64,000 nucleotides of DNA from an uncultured Victivallis sp. (GCF_944391105.1 NZ_CALXSK010000016.1:1-64000), one strand, 5' to 3'. Shown: positions 1 to 9,927, counted from the stretch's first letter. A program made the numbers and translations. The notes: generated from the letters alone by a model not told the origin.

Positions 1-96
1 CTGGTGTCCCAGGTCCTGGTGTCCCAGGTCCTGGTTCTGGTGTCCCAGGTCCTGGTTCTGGTGTCCCAGGTCCTGGTGTCCCAGGAGGACTTGGGA
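1..96 (-). repeat. Tandem Pro/Gly/Thr-coding repeats
   Basis: Short direct repeats built from GGTCCTGGTGTCCCA and GGTCCTGGTTCTGGTGTCCCA (plus strand) fill the left edge. Unit lengths of 15 and 21 bases are multiples of three. On the minus strand they read PGTPGP and PEPGPGT in the frame of the zinc-ribbon protein. They are therefore a coding low-complexity array, not a CRISPR or an intergenic repeat. Confidence 0.85.
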
Positions 97-868
97 CGTC
101 AGTTTTTTTGCATGTGCACTCTTTTTCCGCTTTGTCGCACGTTTTGCAGACGAACGGGAAGTGGCGCAGGGAAATCGAGGTCGCTCCGTCGCAGACTTCG
201 CATTTATGTCCCCACGCCCACCAGCCGAGCAGCAGCAACAGCAACAACACAAGCAGCAGCAACAGTAGAAGCCAGCGGAAGAATTTCCCCCAGTTGAATT
301 TGTGCTTCGAAATCAGTCCGGATGAGGCGAGAAGTTTTTTCAAATCAACCCGCTGCGCGGCATCCTCCCATTTCTCCGAAGTCGGCGTCAACGGCAGAAC
401 CACCGCCTCCGATGCCGCAGAACTGTATCCCCACAGCACCAGAAGCCTTTTCGAAAATCCGGTACTCACCCGCCACGCGGAACGCATCGTCAGAGGATTG
501 GGAACGACGAAATCACGCATAAAACTCCGGCTGTCCTCCGGAACTCCCGGCCGCTCGGACTTCGCATGCAATTGATCGATCGCGGCAATAAAACGGTCCA
601 GATCACTTTCCGGTATCTGTACCCCCTTGTCATCAAGCGACTTGGATGTCCCGCACAACTCGACACCCTTGGCGGTATCCTTATGGAAACAGGTTTCAAA
701 GGAAGCTGCCTCTTTCTGTTTGAAGTCCACATCCGGACAGAAGTCGTGCGCTTCCTGCAGCAAAATCTGCGAGAGATCCGCATCCCAATAGTAATAGAGC
801 CCGCTGGTCAAAGGAGTCCCGTCAGCCTCCGTGATCACAACCCCCGTTTTCCTCTTGACTTGCATCAT
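1..868 (-). CDS. Membrane-anchored zinc-ribbon protein with Pro/Gly/Thr repeat tail (C-terminus outside window)
   Basis: I read this gene directly from the minus strand; it stays open to the left edge, about 289 codons. It begins MMQVKRKTGVVITEADGTPL. An N-terminal globular part of about 190 residues is followed by a Leu-only membrane segment (around residues 200-220, FRWLLLLLLLVLLLLLLLGW), then a Cys pattern CEVC...CKTC...CTC typical of a zinc ribbon, then repeats of the type PGTPGPGTPEPGPGTP that continue past the edge. The start ATGATG overlaps the TGA of the upstream coiled-coil gene (ATGA), with GAGG four bases before it, so translation is probably coupled. It is the last visible gene of the SrfC/SrfB-like operon. 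No known family was recognised. The topology suggests a cytosolic N-domain and an exposed Pro/Gly-rich tail, which is inference. Confidence 0.75.
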   Translation of the reverse strand, partial: MMQVKRKTGVVITEADGTPLTSGLYYYWDADLSQILLQEAHDFCPDVDFKQKEAASFETCFHKDTAKGVELCGTSKSLDDKGVQIPESDLDRFIAAIDQLHAKSERPGVPEDSRSFMRDFVVPNPLTMRSAWRVSTGFSKRLLVLWGYSSAASEAVVLPLTPTSEKWEDAAQRVDLKKLLASSGLISKHKFNWGKFFRWLLLLLLLVLLLLLLLGWWAWGHKCEVCDGATSISLRHFPFVCKTCDKAEKECTCKKTDVPSPPGTPGPGTPEPGPGTPEPGPGTPGPGTP

Positions 869-2829
869 TCAACCTCAGCGTTGTGCATAACTCCAAATTG
901 ATTGTTCCAAACCGCCCAGCTGATGACCCGGCTCACCTTTGTTGCACGAGAATTCCCCACCGACATCCAGGCCGGATCCACTCCTTCTCCTATATTCGGA
1001 ATCTTGAGTGAAAAATCAAAATCTTCATTGGAAAATTTCATGAGGAACTTGCTCCACAAAAACAGTTCCGCCAAAATCGCTGCACTCGGAACATTTCTCT
1101 GCTGAAGCGTCTGTGTGATACCGATGGAAATATTGCGCAACGCCAACTGCCACGTCTCCGAATTGACCACAGCACGCTGCGAAAACAACCCCAATGAGGA
1201 TTTCACGATCTCCGCTGAAGCCGCCTGCTCAGCAAGCCACGAATCCAAATGCTCCTTCAGTATCGCAAAATCCGGATCCGCGAGGCATTCCGCCGGATAA
1301 ACCTCCTTCTGAAGATTCTCGATTTTCGTCATCGCCGCACGCAAAGACGCCGTCTGAGCGTTTTTTTCATCGGTCAGTTTCGCCACGGAGGCGCGTTCCG
1401 CCGCAACGGCCGCACTCAGTTGTTCCTTCTCCTGCCTCAACTGCTCGACGGATGTCTGCATCACGGCAAACCGCTGCTCACATTCACTGGCCTTCCGCTC
1501 CGCAGCAGCAACCATTTCTCGAGCCTTTTCAAGCTGAATCCGGAAAGTGCCCAGTTCCTGATCGACGATCTGTTTTTGCCTGGTAATCTCAGCGATGGAA
1601 CGACTCCTTTCTGTCAACTGAGCATTTATTTGAGATAACTCGGTCGCATGCTGTTTCGCCAGATTCTCCCGGAGGAGCTCCTGATTCCGAAGCGTCTCCC
1701 GCAGAGATTTCTGCTCCTGCTCCGAACCGGAAAGCTTCTGCTGAAGCTCTCCAACCTGCGTTTTTGCCTGCTCAAGCTGACAGGAAAGTACGCCCCGGCT
1801 GCGCTCAAGTTCCCGAATCTTTTCAATCGATTGATTGACACCGCGTTCAAAGCCGGAGGATTCCGCATCGGCGCTCTGGATTTTCCGTTCCGATATCGCG
1901 GTATTCAAACGTAAAATTTCCTGTCGCGAAGCCTCCGCTTTCTCTCGAAGTTGCTGAATCGTCTCCTGCAGTTTCGCCTCTTCCATCTGAAACTGTTTCC
2001 GCATCGCCGTCTGAACTTCAATACGGACATTTTCCACGGCACGCCGTACATCGTTTTCACAATTGGCGATTTTCTGTTCCGCTTCCGCCCGCTTGCGTTT
2101 CATCTCGGATTTTTCGGAATCAAGTTCCGCTTTCTGTTCATGAACCTGACGTTCTTTTAGACGGAGATCATCCAACTCTTTTTCCATCTTTGATTTGATA
2201 CTCCTGACCGTGGTCAGAATCTCCAGATCATTCTGTGAAGAGGGCGGATTCATCAACGCCTTGCGCAACTGTTCCAACTGAAGTTTCAACGTCTCCGCCA
2301 CCCGGGAAGCAACCCCGGATTCCGCCGGAGTTTTCGCGACGACCTGCTCAAGAAGTTCCACTTGTTTCCGGGCGGTTTCAGCCAGAGACCCGGTTTTTTC
2401 AGCCAGAAACCCGGTTTTTTCATCCAGGTCCCCGACCTCCCTGGAAATACCTTGAATCTTCCGGCCCATCTTCCACTGCACGCAGAAAAAGAAGATCAAC
2501 ATCCCCAGACTTCCCACCCCCGCCAGGCAAGCAGTCCAGATGAGAATCATCTCCATTGTACCGGTTTCGCACCCACCGGGCTTCGGTTGTGGTGGTGGCT
2601 GCTCAACGATCGTCACTGTTTTCGACTCTCCCGATTTGTCCCCGGTCGATTCTTTCTTTTCTGATATTTCCACCGCAGTTTGTTTGGTACTCCCATTCGT
2701 GTTGCGCTTCTTCACCTCCACCGGTTTATTCGGTTCCTCCTGAGCTCGACCGGGGGCAGCGCATAGAGATACCGTCAGAAACAGCAACAAAAGCCATGAA
2801 ATTGTTTTCATCCCAATATGTATTCTCAT
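865..2829 (-). CDS. Signal-peptide and membrane-anchored coiled-coil protein of the Srf-like operon
   Basis: The protein has 654 residues. A signal peptide lies at the N-terminus (MKTISWLLLLFLTVSLCAA starting at residue 7, then APGRAQ). A Lys/Glu/Thr-rich linker follows, then a membrane segment around residues 93-118. A very long heptad-like Glu/Lys/Gln-rich coiled coil runs from about 125 to 520, and a globular C-terminal domain fills the rest. Translation could start at residue 1 (2829, GGGAG 12 bases upstream) or at residue 7 (2811), which gives the better signal peptide. It lies 24 bases after the SrfB-like gene and overlaps the next gene by four bases. I infer a scaffold or tether across the envelope. 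The exact family is not recognised; general coiled-coil similarity to SMC-like or filament proteins is compositional only. Confidence 0.8.
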   Translation of the reverse strand: MRIHIGMKTISWLLLLFLTVSLCAAPGRAQEEPNKPVEVKKRNTNGSTKQTAVEISEKKESTGDKSGESKTVTIVEQPPPQPKPGGCETGTMEMILIWTACLAGVGSLGMLIFFFCVQWKMGRKIQGISREVGDLDEKTGFLAEKTGSLAETARKQVELLEQVVAKTPAESGVASRVAETLKLQLEQLRKALMNPPSSQNDLEILTTVRSIKSKMEKELDDLRLKERQVHEQKAELDSEKSEMKRKRAEAEQKIANCENDVRRAVENVRIEVQTAMRKQFQMEEAKLQETIQQLREKAEASRQEILRLNTAISERKIQSADAESSGFERGVNQSIEKIRELERSRGVLSCQLEQAKTQVGELQQKLSGSEQEQKSLRETLRNQELLRENLAKQHATELSQINAQLTERSRSIAEITRQKQIVDQELGTFRIQLEKAREMVAAAERKASECEQRFAVMQTSVEQLRQEKEQLSAAVAAERASVAKLTDEKNAQTASLRAAMTKIENLQKEVYPAECLADPDFAILKEHLDSWLAEQAASAEIVKSSLGLFSQRAVVNSETWQLALRNISIGITQTLQQRNVPSAAILAELFLWSKFLMKFSNEDFDFSLKIPNIGEGVDPAWMSVGNSRATKVSRVISWAVWNNQFGVMHNAEVE

Positions 2830-2853
2830 CCTGTCAACATGCTCCCAAGTTTT

Positions 2854-5739
2854 TCATTCCAAATTGTCGAAAATCCCCTTCTCCTGCCAGAACACAAATC
2901 CGCTGCTGCTTTCGCAAGGCCAGAGTTTAAGTTCAAAATCAGCCGCCATCTCAGGACTGTCGTCAACCGCCGTGATGGAGAGGGATTCCCCGTCATCTGT
3001 AATGGTCCGTTTCAGGTGAATCTTACGGATATTGTGTGGCGCAGCGGCATCCTTCTGCAGGAATTTATAGACCGGCTCCGGGGAACTGCAGATGTTCTGC
3101 CGCCGAGCGATGATGGTGTTTGGAAGAATCCGAATCTCCGCCTCGTCATCCTCCTTGGAGAGGAACACCGCACGGTCAGCACTTTTCATCGCTTCGAGCT
3201 GCCCCCACTCATTACGTTCGGAAACATTTCGGGAAGTTTCGATTTTCCAGTTGGAAATCAAGCCGTTCGACAACGCGTAATAGAGTGCGCCCCCGACAAC
3301 CGTCACTGTTTTGGCATCCCGGATGTATCCCTTTTCATCAGTAAAGGGATACCAGTGTCCCGCCTTGTAGTCACGAGCAAAAATAATTCGCTCATCATCG
3401 ATCGGAATATACTGCCGGGCCATCGTCCGGATATACGGAAGTTCAGAGGGCTTGCCACTGAAAATCAGCAGATCAACATCGTAAGCCGCCGCATACATCG
3501 CACAGTTCAGGAAGAGACCGGCAAACAATTTCTCCATCAGTTTATTAATTTCAGTACTGTGAAACGAAAAACAGCTCTGCGTGAAAGGGATAGCATTTTC
3601 CGGCGTCCGGATAAAATCGAGAAATTCCTTCCAGTTGTTCTGGTTGACCCCCGCCTGCTGCGCGGAAAACTGTACCGACCCCTCCCCCAACCGGCTGAGA
3701 CACATCGTTGCCAATGGAATCAGGCAGGTTCGGACAATTCGACTCCGTACCGCCTCATCTTCCCGGTTGTTGAATGACTGCGTAAACCGGCTCAAAATGT
3801 TGTCGGTCAAACCCGGAACCGCATTCTTTGCGCGAAGCAATCCACCTAGAATGATTTTCTCAATGATCTGCTTGACCAGATCGTCCCCCGCGATCGCCTG
3901 GCTGTCTTTGAACAGCAGACAGGTCGACAACAGATTCTGGGCGACCCCCGCCCCGGCATTGTTGAGATCTTTATACTCCACCACCGAAATGTCGGAAGTA
4001 CCGCCTCCGATGTCGAAGTTCATGATGCGAACCGTGTTCGTCCCCTGCCGCTTGCGACCAACCAGCGAAATCCATTTCGCGGCAGTCTGTCCGGGATAAC
4101 GGATAATTTCGCTGAAAACAAATGGCAGCTGCCCCGCCACCGCTTCGTCCGGGGTCTGTTCCCGGGGAACCATCTCAAGGCGGAACGGGCTTTTTACCCC
4201 ATGGTAAACGTTGGTCTGAGAGAAAATATCAAGTGCCTCCTGGCATCTTTCCCGGTAACGATTTACCTCATCGTTGGTCCAACCGGAAGGATAAGTGATC
4301 AGCACCTTGCGCAACCGGTGCGGAATGAATGTAGCTCCCTGCGCAAATGCCGAGTTGATCTGCGAATAAGCCCGCTCAAGAATATGCAGAAGAAACCACG
4401 TCAACGTCGACTGCCGGGGATAGGAGGGTCGTTCCGGATACGCCTGCGGCGCATCGGCGGGTTCGCGCTCCTGATTCAAATCCAGAATGGAACCGTCTTC
4501 AGGAATAAATCGAAGCATCTCTCCCTGCAATGTCGGAAGAGCAGTCGCATCCCGCGGCGACTCGTTGTACGCCTTGTCCCATTCATTCAGGAGAAGGTTC
4601 CACCACACGTTCCCCCTGGTGTCGTCCCAATAGTAGCGTTTCGGAGAACTGAGCTGCAGATTCGCCCCGACGGAAATCATCGCCCGGGCATAGGGCCGGT
4701 TGAACTCACGTTCCGCCTGATCTCCAAGCAGTACCGGAGACAATTGCGTGAACATCTGAGGAATCCGCTGACAAACGCGCCCGGAAATCTCATATGTCCT
4801 CGTTTTAAAAATCAAGCCGGAAACGATCTCGGAAACCTGAACATTCTGGTACTCGGTTTCCAGCAGCACAGGAAGTTTAGAATCGTTCCTGCCGAAATAC
4901 TTTTGATGTTCAAGCTGATGAAGGATGAACCAGGAGGGGACGATTCCCGCCTCGACATCGTCAAGCGAATCATATTCTCCCGAGGAAGGATCCGGCTTGA
5001 TGCGCAAAATCTTGAACAGTTGCTTGAAGCTGTCCGGCTCAAAAGTTGCATTCCCCGCATGATCAAACAGCAATCCTGCCGTTCTTGTATTCCCCAGGTC
5101 GAGAATCACATCAACATCCCGGATTTTTCCCCCGGGCGTCCGGATTGCAAGCTCGAATTTCAGGTCGCCGAAATCGATCTTAACATCGGAATTCGACTGC
5201 CGGTCATGGTAAAAAATATCAAGCGGAAGCGTTTCGTTCTCCTGCAGCGGAATGTAATGCGAAATACCTCCGGAAACGGGGAGATTTCGTTTTCTGGCCT
5301 CGATGAACATCTGCTTTTCACTTTCAGAGAAGCAGTTGCTCTGATAAAAATATCCCCGGTCGAATCGGCGAGGAAGTTTATTGCCGTTCTGACCACTGGT
5401 ATTGGTTTCAATCATGAACCAGATTCCGTTCAAGGAGATCTCCAGTCCGTTTTTCAAATGCCAGGTTTTCTGCCCGAATCTCGCCTTCAGATATGGAGCA
5501 AAGGAATCCCAATCCCGTTTGCTCCCTCCATTGAACATCTCGTCAAGCAATCTCCTGGTTTCAGCCGGAATCAGATCGTCATAAAGAGCAATTTCCGCAA
5601 GAGCTTCGTTCAGCGATGCCGGAGCCTTTACATTTTTCGGTAAATCCATGAAATTCACCGGTTTTCTCAGGGGAACAAAGGTCTTCTGCAATCCAGAATC
5701 CAGAAAAACAATGATCTTCTTCACACATTGTTGTGCCAT
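2854..5739 (-). CDS. SrfB-like actin/Hsp70-fold ATPase
   Basis: This 961-residue protein has the two phosphate-binding signatures of the actin/Hsp70 ATPase fold: DVILDLGNTRTAGLLFD (about 210-226) and MNFDIGGGTSDISVVEY (about 573-589). An adenosine-type motif, LLIFSGKPSELPYI, lies near the C-terminus. Length, motif spacing and the SrfC-like neighbour fit the family annotated as virulence factor SrfB. That family was named from the Salmonella srfABC operon, but its biochemical role is not established. The start ATG follows GAGGTGA and lies 8 bases after the upstream stop. I see no signal peptide, so it is probably cytosolic and may work on the membrane partners encoded downstream. Family assignment is from motif recognition without a search. 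Confidence 0.8.
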   Translation of the reverse strand: MAQQCVKKIIVFLDSGLQKTFVPLRKPVNFMDLPKNVKAPASLNEALAEIALYDDLIPAETRRLLDEMFNGGSKRDWDSFAPYLKARFGQKTWHLKNGLEISLNGIWFMIETNTSGQNGNKLPRRFDRGYFYQSNCFSESEKQMFIEARKRNLPVSGGISHYIPLQENETLPLDIFYHDRQSNSDVKIDFGDLKFELAIRTPGGKIRDVDVILDLGNTRTAGLLFDHAGNATFEPDSFKQLFKILRIKPDPSSGEYDSLDDVEAGIVPSWFILHQLEHQKYFGRNDSKLPVLLETEYQNVQVSEIVSGLIFKTRTYEISGRVCQRIPQMFTQLSPVLLGDQAEREFNRPYARAMISVGANLQLSSPKRYYWDDTRGNVWWNLLLNEWDKAYNESPRDATALPTLQGEMLRFIPEDGSILDLNQEREPADAPQAYPERPSYPRQSTLTWFLLHILERAYSQINSAFAQGATFIPHRLRKVLITYPSGWTNDEVNRYRERCQEALDIFSQTNVYHGVKSPFRLEMVPREQTPDEAVAGQLPFVFSEIIRYPGQTAAKWISLVGRKRQGTNTVRIMNFDIGGGTSDISVVEYKDLNNAGAGVAQNLLSTCLLFKDSQAIAGDDLVKQIIEKIILGGLLRAKNAVPGLTDNILSRFTQSFNNREDEAVRSRIVRTCLIPLATMCLSRLGEGSVQFSAQQAGVNQNNWKEFLDFIRTPENAIPFTQSCFSFHSTEINKLMEKLFAGLFLNCAMYAAAYDVDLLIFSGKPSELPYIRTMARQYIPIDDERIIFARDYKAGHWYPFTDEKGYIRDAKTVTVVGGALYYALSNGLISNWKIETSRNVSERNEWGQLEAMKSADRAVFLSKEDDEAEIRILPNTIIARRQNICSSPEPVYKFLQKDAAAPHNIRKIHLKRTITDDGESLSITAVDDSPEMAADFELKLWPCESSSGFVFWQEKGIFDNLE

Positions 5740-5747
5740 ATTTCACC

Positions 5748-8336
5748 TCAAAGAATTTGAAAAATCTGCGACGCTTCGATTCGGCCGAATATTTCCGAGA
5801 GTTCAGCATCTCCCTCCTGAGGAGGTCTCTTTCCGGTCTTCGCATTATCGGCCAGAAACTCCAGCTTGGCCAGGAATGGTTTTAAAATCCGATGGTAGTA
5901 GGGTGACCCCTCCTTCTCGGAATCCTTGTCGATCTGAGCTTGAATAAACTGGGTCAGAATCGCCGGATTGCGCTCGCCGACAGCCGTTTCATCATCCGAC
6001 CGAGATACGACTCCGGCCTGCAGAAGATTCCCAAACGCGAGTGCGAACGGATATCGGGCAGCATCCGCAGTGATCCGGCTCGATATTCCCCCGAGATTGC
6101 TTTTGAGCAGACGGAACAACCCCTCTTCGTCAATAGAGTCCCGCAGAGCAGTCAATATGATCTGTTTCTGCTCCATCGACAGGAAATCATAATCGTCAAG
6201 ATTGGCGACCTTGTAGTCGAACCATTTTGCGATCTGACTCTTGATGAACGCCTTGATCTCCTTCTTGCTCATGTCGGAAGCATTCTGCGGAATGGGGTCG
6301 AAAATCGTATGCGAGGCTGTAAGCAGCCCCTTGATGCAGCTGGCGCATTTTCTGTACTCACTGGCATCATCATCCTCTTCGATCTGCCTGAGAGCAGCCT
6401 CCATTGACTTGAGGCATTCCCGAAGTTTCTCCTTCCGCTGATCCGAGGCATTATCCTCATCAGAAGGGAGCTGACTCGAAACCAGACGCTGGAAATCCGC
6501 ATGATCCCGAACCAGAATCGACCGGCACAGATCGAGCCTTCGCGCAGTATTAATCTTCTGCGTCATGTTCGTGAACATGTAATCCAGCCCGCCGTCAGAA
6601 GAGTAAACGGCCCGGAGATTCTCCTCAGTCAATCCGGTCGACGAAGAAAATACCGGATCTTTCATAATGGAGGAGATCGTCAGTTCCTGCTGTTCGGGAT
6701 TGTCGATCTTGCCGTCCGGGAATTGATGATAGGTCGTGGCGAAGAACTGCGCGGACTCCTTCCTGGCAAACGAAAGATCCTGAATGCGTTCCACATAGGG
6801 AGTCAACCCATTTCCGATTCCATTCATGGCAACACTGTTAATCAGCCCGGCAAAAAACGTCATATCCACAAAGACCGGCATATCCGCAGCGCGGCCTGGC
6901 GCCCAGTTCGGATTGAACGAACAGAGCCACTCCCGAACCCCCGCACTCAACAAACTCGACTGACTCGGATAAAGATCCGTGCGAACGAGAATCGCAAACG
7001 CATCGATTCCATATTTTTTCACATAGTTGTACACAAAGCACTGAGTCTTGCCCTGCTTGAACACCTTCGTGAAGATGTCGGCCGGATTCGCGTGAGCCAG
7101 ATCGACGAGGAGAGTATTTCCCTCTTCGATATTTTTCCCGACATTCTTGTTGCTCACGCCGGGAAAATCGAGAAAATCGCATTTTTCGGCAAGCTCCAGG
7201 AAGGAGTTCTTCAAGGGATTGTTTTCCAGATTCTCCTTTCGCAGCGGGACCACCAGTTCCGCACAAATCGCCTGAAAATAGCCGAACGCGTCCCCGGCGA
7301 TGGAGGAGCCGCCCGACTTCAGAAAGATGTGCACTTCCTCTCCAGACTTCTCGTATGCAAGCTGGGAGACCTTTTCACTGATCTTCCGGCTCCTTTCCCC
7401 GTCGAACGCGACAAAACTCTTGAAGGAATCGATGTCCAGTAGAAGTGCGCCGACCTCCATGGAGGTAAAAACCCGGCACCCCTCCCACTCCTTCTGGAGT
7501 TGCTCAAGCATCCGCACCGCCTCTTTGTAGAATCGGGTCAACACCTCAGCGGAATCCCAGAAGATTTTTGCCATAAAATCTTCAGCCGCTGACTGATTTG
7601 CCAGCAACGCCGGCGAGGATACCAGAGCTTTCCGAATCTTCTTATCCCACTCGCCCCGCTTGAACAGATTGTTGAAACGAGGATCTCCTTTCATACACTC
7701 CAGCACATTGGCGATATCCTTCAACAGCCAGTAGGCTTCGCGAGTACCGCCGCACGGCTCACCCTCTGCTACCTCGTCCATAAATTGTTCCTGGGTAAAA
7801 ACAAAATGTTCGCCGATCGGTTCACATTCCGAGAGATACCCCTGTGACAACGACTGAATGATCTGAGCACGCGTCGTAAATTTGAGTTCAATAGGAAAAT
7901 CCGGGTTAACACCATCTCCTTCTGACCTCAGCGTATAGCGGGTTGCAACACCTGATGCATCAGACTTATGGTTGTACGGGTTAAACACGAGTGTATCCGG
8001 TGCAATGCTCTGAAGAAAATCGATTCCCCCCGAGGGCGGGGAAAAACGGGTCTTATGGTTTTCCGACCAGGTCAGGGCAGAATCGCCTCCGTCGTCAAGA
8101 ATTCCGTCCACATACCGGCTGATCATCGTCGACTTACCGGTTTGAGAAGGCCCCCACAGGGCAAGACACGCTTTCGCTTTCGCATTGGAGTGGATCGCAT
8201 CGTTTCGATCTAGTATCTTTACGATCGGATCAAGCCATCCACCGATGGAAATTCTGCGAAGTTCACGATCCGGATCATCGGCGGAATATCCTCGTTTAAC
8301 TCCGTGTTTCCAATACCAGTTCACCAGTTCCTGCAT
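5748..8336 (-). CDS. SrfC-like P-loop NTPase
   Basis: The protein has 862 residues. A Walker A motif GPSQTGKST lies at about residues 62-70, preceded by hydrophobic CLALW. The rest is long, mostly helical and weakly conserved to my eye, consistent with the SrfC family (putative GTPase or dynamin-like virulence factor). The early P-loop and the adjoining SrfB-like ATPase support this. The start has AAGGAG about nine bases upstream. It is the first gene of the operon, so the promoter should lie in the AT-rich stretch after 8337. Substrate and nucleotide preference cannot be told from the sequence. Confidence 0.75.
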   Translation of the reverse strand: MQELVNWYWKHGVKRGYSADDPDRELRRISIGGWLDPIVKILDRNDAIHSNAKAKACLALWGPSQTGKSTMISRYVDGILDDGGDSALTWSENHKTRFSPPSGGIDFLQSIAPDTLVFNPYNHKSDASGVATRYTLRSEGDGVNPDFPIELKFTTRAQIIQSLSQGYLSECEPIGEHFVFTQEQFMDEVAEGEPCGGTREAYWLLKDIANVLECMKGDPRFNNLFKRGEWDKKIRKALVSSPALLANQSAAEDFMAKIFWDSAEVLTRFYKEAVRMLEQLQKEWEGCRVFTSMEVGALLLDIDSFKSFVAFDGERSRKISEKVSQLAYEKSGEEVHIFLKSGGSSIAGDAFGYFQAICAELVVPLRKENLENNPLKNSFLELAEKCDFLDFPGVSNKNVGKNIEEGNTLLVDLAHANPADIFTKVFKQGKTQCFVYNYVKKYGIDAFAILVRTDLYPSQSSLLSAGVREWLCSFNPNWAPGRAADMPVFVDMTFFAGLINSVAMNGIGNGLTPYVERIQDLSFARKESAQFFATTYHQFPDGKIDNPEQQELTISSIMKDPVFSSSTGLTEENLRAVYSSDGGLDYMFTNMTQKINTARRLDLCRSILVRDHADFQRLVSSQLPSDEDNASDQRKEKLRECLKSMEAALRQIEEDDDASEYRKCASCIKGLLTASHTIFDPIPQNASDMSKKEIKAFIKSQIAKWFDYKVANLDDYDFLSMEQKQIILTALRDSIDEEGLFRLLKSNLGGISSRITADAARYPFALAFGNLLQAGVVSRSDDETAVGERNPAILTQFIQAQIDKDSEKEGSPYYHRILKPFLAKLEFLADNAKTGKRPPQEGDAELSEIFGRIEASQIFQIL

Positions 8337-9012
8337 TTTAAAAGTCTCCTTGGGGATTGAACCTTTTCAACTTTAATTCCAACGTACCAATTACCAGAGT
8401 TTTTTTATCGGAGTCCTTGTCAGCGCCTTATCCAGGTGGCTCCGAACATTTTTCAAACGCCTTTGCTTTCTGCAACAAACACCATGTCAAATCATTGCAC
8501 TTTCAAATTCTGCAGCCCGGCTGAATGCCGTTTTTTGCGCATGATGCAAAAAAACGGCTGACTCCGGAAAACGCCGAGGCCTGTGATTTTGACAGAACAA
8601 AGGAAGTACATCATGAGTTACGGGCTCCTCCCCCCTGGAAGATACGGTTCTCGGATTATGGAATGTGACAGATCAAAATTGCAAGTTTTATCGTACATCT
8701 CCGATGACTGGATCGGATTTTTCATCAGCCCTGCTGAAGTTCTACAGCATGGGGGAATATATTCTATCCGTTCGGATTTGTCAACCTGAAACCGATTTTT
8801 TTCGTCGAAAATCCCCTTTTTTCCAGGATAATGTACTCTCATTCATAAGTCTTGATGATGCCGGAGAGATGTCAGTGCGGCAGAGAATCCGCATCCGGAA
8901 TACGTCCGTATAACCAGCAGAACACCGTCTGAAACACAATGCTTCACCATTCGTTATTCATCGTCGTTCCGGGCCCCCGGCGCCATCGGCCGGGGCGGCA
9001 GGGAACCGGAAG
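8337..9012. other. Intergenic region without a supported gene
   Basis: The 676-base gap separates the Srf-like operon from the AraC gene. It holds the leader of the SrfC-like gene and a strong inverted repeat at 8527-8558. A short reading frame starts at the ATG at 8613 (about 58 codons, with AAGGAAG upstream) but its product shows no recognisable feature. I do not call a gene here. Confidence 0.5.
8527..8558. terminator. Symmetric hairpin flanked by T and A tracts
   Basis: The arms GCCGTTTTTTGC and GCAAAAAAACGGC surround a seven-base loop. The A/T tracts inside the arms give U-rich stretches on either strand. It could be a bidirectional terminator remnant or a regulatory palindrome. It lies about 190 bases upstream of the SrfC-like start. 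Confidence 0.4.
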
Positions 9013-9876
9013 TCAGCGGTATAACTTCCGCTGCTCTTCCGGGCTTTTCCGATAGAACTTGCGGAAGGCGCGGCAGAAGTAACTCGCGGAGTGAAACCCC
9101 ACGGCTGCGGCGATCTCCCCGACGTTCCGGTCGCTGCAGATCAAAAGACGCATCGCGTAAAGCAGCCGAAGACGATTCAGATACTCCATCGGACTCATCC
9201 GGGTCTCCTTCTGAAAGATTCTGCGACACTGCACCTCCTTGAGTCCCACTGCATCTGCGATGTCGCGAACACTGATGTTGCCGGTGTAGTTGCTCTTTAT
9301 AAACTCCTGAATCTGATGAATCCGGTGATCGGAACTTTCCGCTTCGCCGGAAACGGAATCCTGATCGGCGATGCACTCCCGGATCAGCAGCCGCAACAGC
9401 TCGCACACATAGACCTCCGCATGGCCGGGATGCGTGTTGCGGAGCGCGATGCAAAACCGCAGATGCTCAAAGAACCCCTCCGGATAATGCAGCCGATGCG
9501 GGGACTCCGGAAAAAACGCCATGAGATCGTTGGGCAGACACAACAAATGCAGAATGTAATAACTGCTTTCCGAACAGCCGGGAGCTAGCTGGTACGAGTG
9601 AACCGTATTCTCCGGAATCAACAGCCCCTCCCCCGGCGCAAGATGCAACTCCCGATGCGCCAGTTTGACGATAAATTCCCCGCTCTCGACGAACAACAGC
9701 AGGTGATCCGTGATTTTCCGGGCAGGAACATGCCACGGGGAAAAGCAGTTCCAGTGGGACACATTGAGAACCAGCGGCGGCGGCGCATTCTGAACGATTT
9801 TCATCCGGGAAATCTGATCGGCGGAGAGAAGATCCTTCTCCCGTTTTTTCCACTCATTTCCGTAAATACTGTCCAT
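9013..9876 (-). CDS. AraC-family transcriptional regulator
   Basis: The protein has 287 residues. The N-terminal half looks like a cupin-type sensor (HLAPGEGLLIPENTVHSYQL). The C-terminal 100 residues contain the double helix-turn-helix of AraC proteins: ISVRDIADAVGLKEVQCRRIF and VGEIAAAVGFHSASYFCRAF, ending in RKSPEEQRKLYR. It is transcribed divergently from the sialidase gene across 125 bases, so it is most likely the local activator of the sialidase-esterase locus. The inducer is presumably a sugar but cannot be named. The start at 9876 has GGGGAAG upstream; an internal Met at residue 26 is a weaker alternative. Confidence 0.92.
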   Translation of the reverse strand: MDSIYGNEWKKREKDLLSADQISRMKIVQNAPPPLVLNVSHWNCFSPWHVPARKITDHLLLFVESGEFIVKLAHRELHLAPGEGLLIPENTVHSYQLAPGCSESSYYILHLLCLPNDLMAFFPESPHRLHYPEGFFEHLRFCIALRNTHPGHAEVYVCELLRLLIRECIADQDSVSGEAESSDHRIHQIQEFIKSNYTGNISVRDIADAVGLKEVQCRRIFQKETRMSPMEYLNRLRLLYAMRLLICSDRNVGEIAAAVGFHSASYFCRAFRKFYRKSPEEQRKLYR

Positions 9877-9927
9877 CGTTCTTCCCCGAAAGTATCGAAA
9901 AATACAATAAATAACTCATTTTTACTA

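Noticed and set aside
1..96. CRISPR or intergenic satellite at the left edge
   Set aside because: Repeat units are multiples of three and encode a Pro/Gly/Thr tail in frame with the minus-strand gene.
8583..8842. Small overlapping frames in the gap before the AraC gene
   Set aside because: No recognisable product, both strands open at once, and only a modest ribosome site at 8613.
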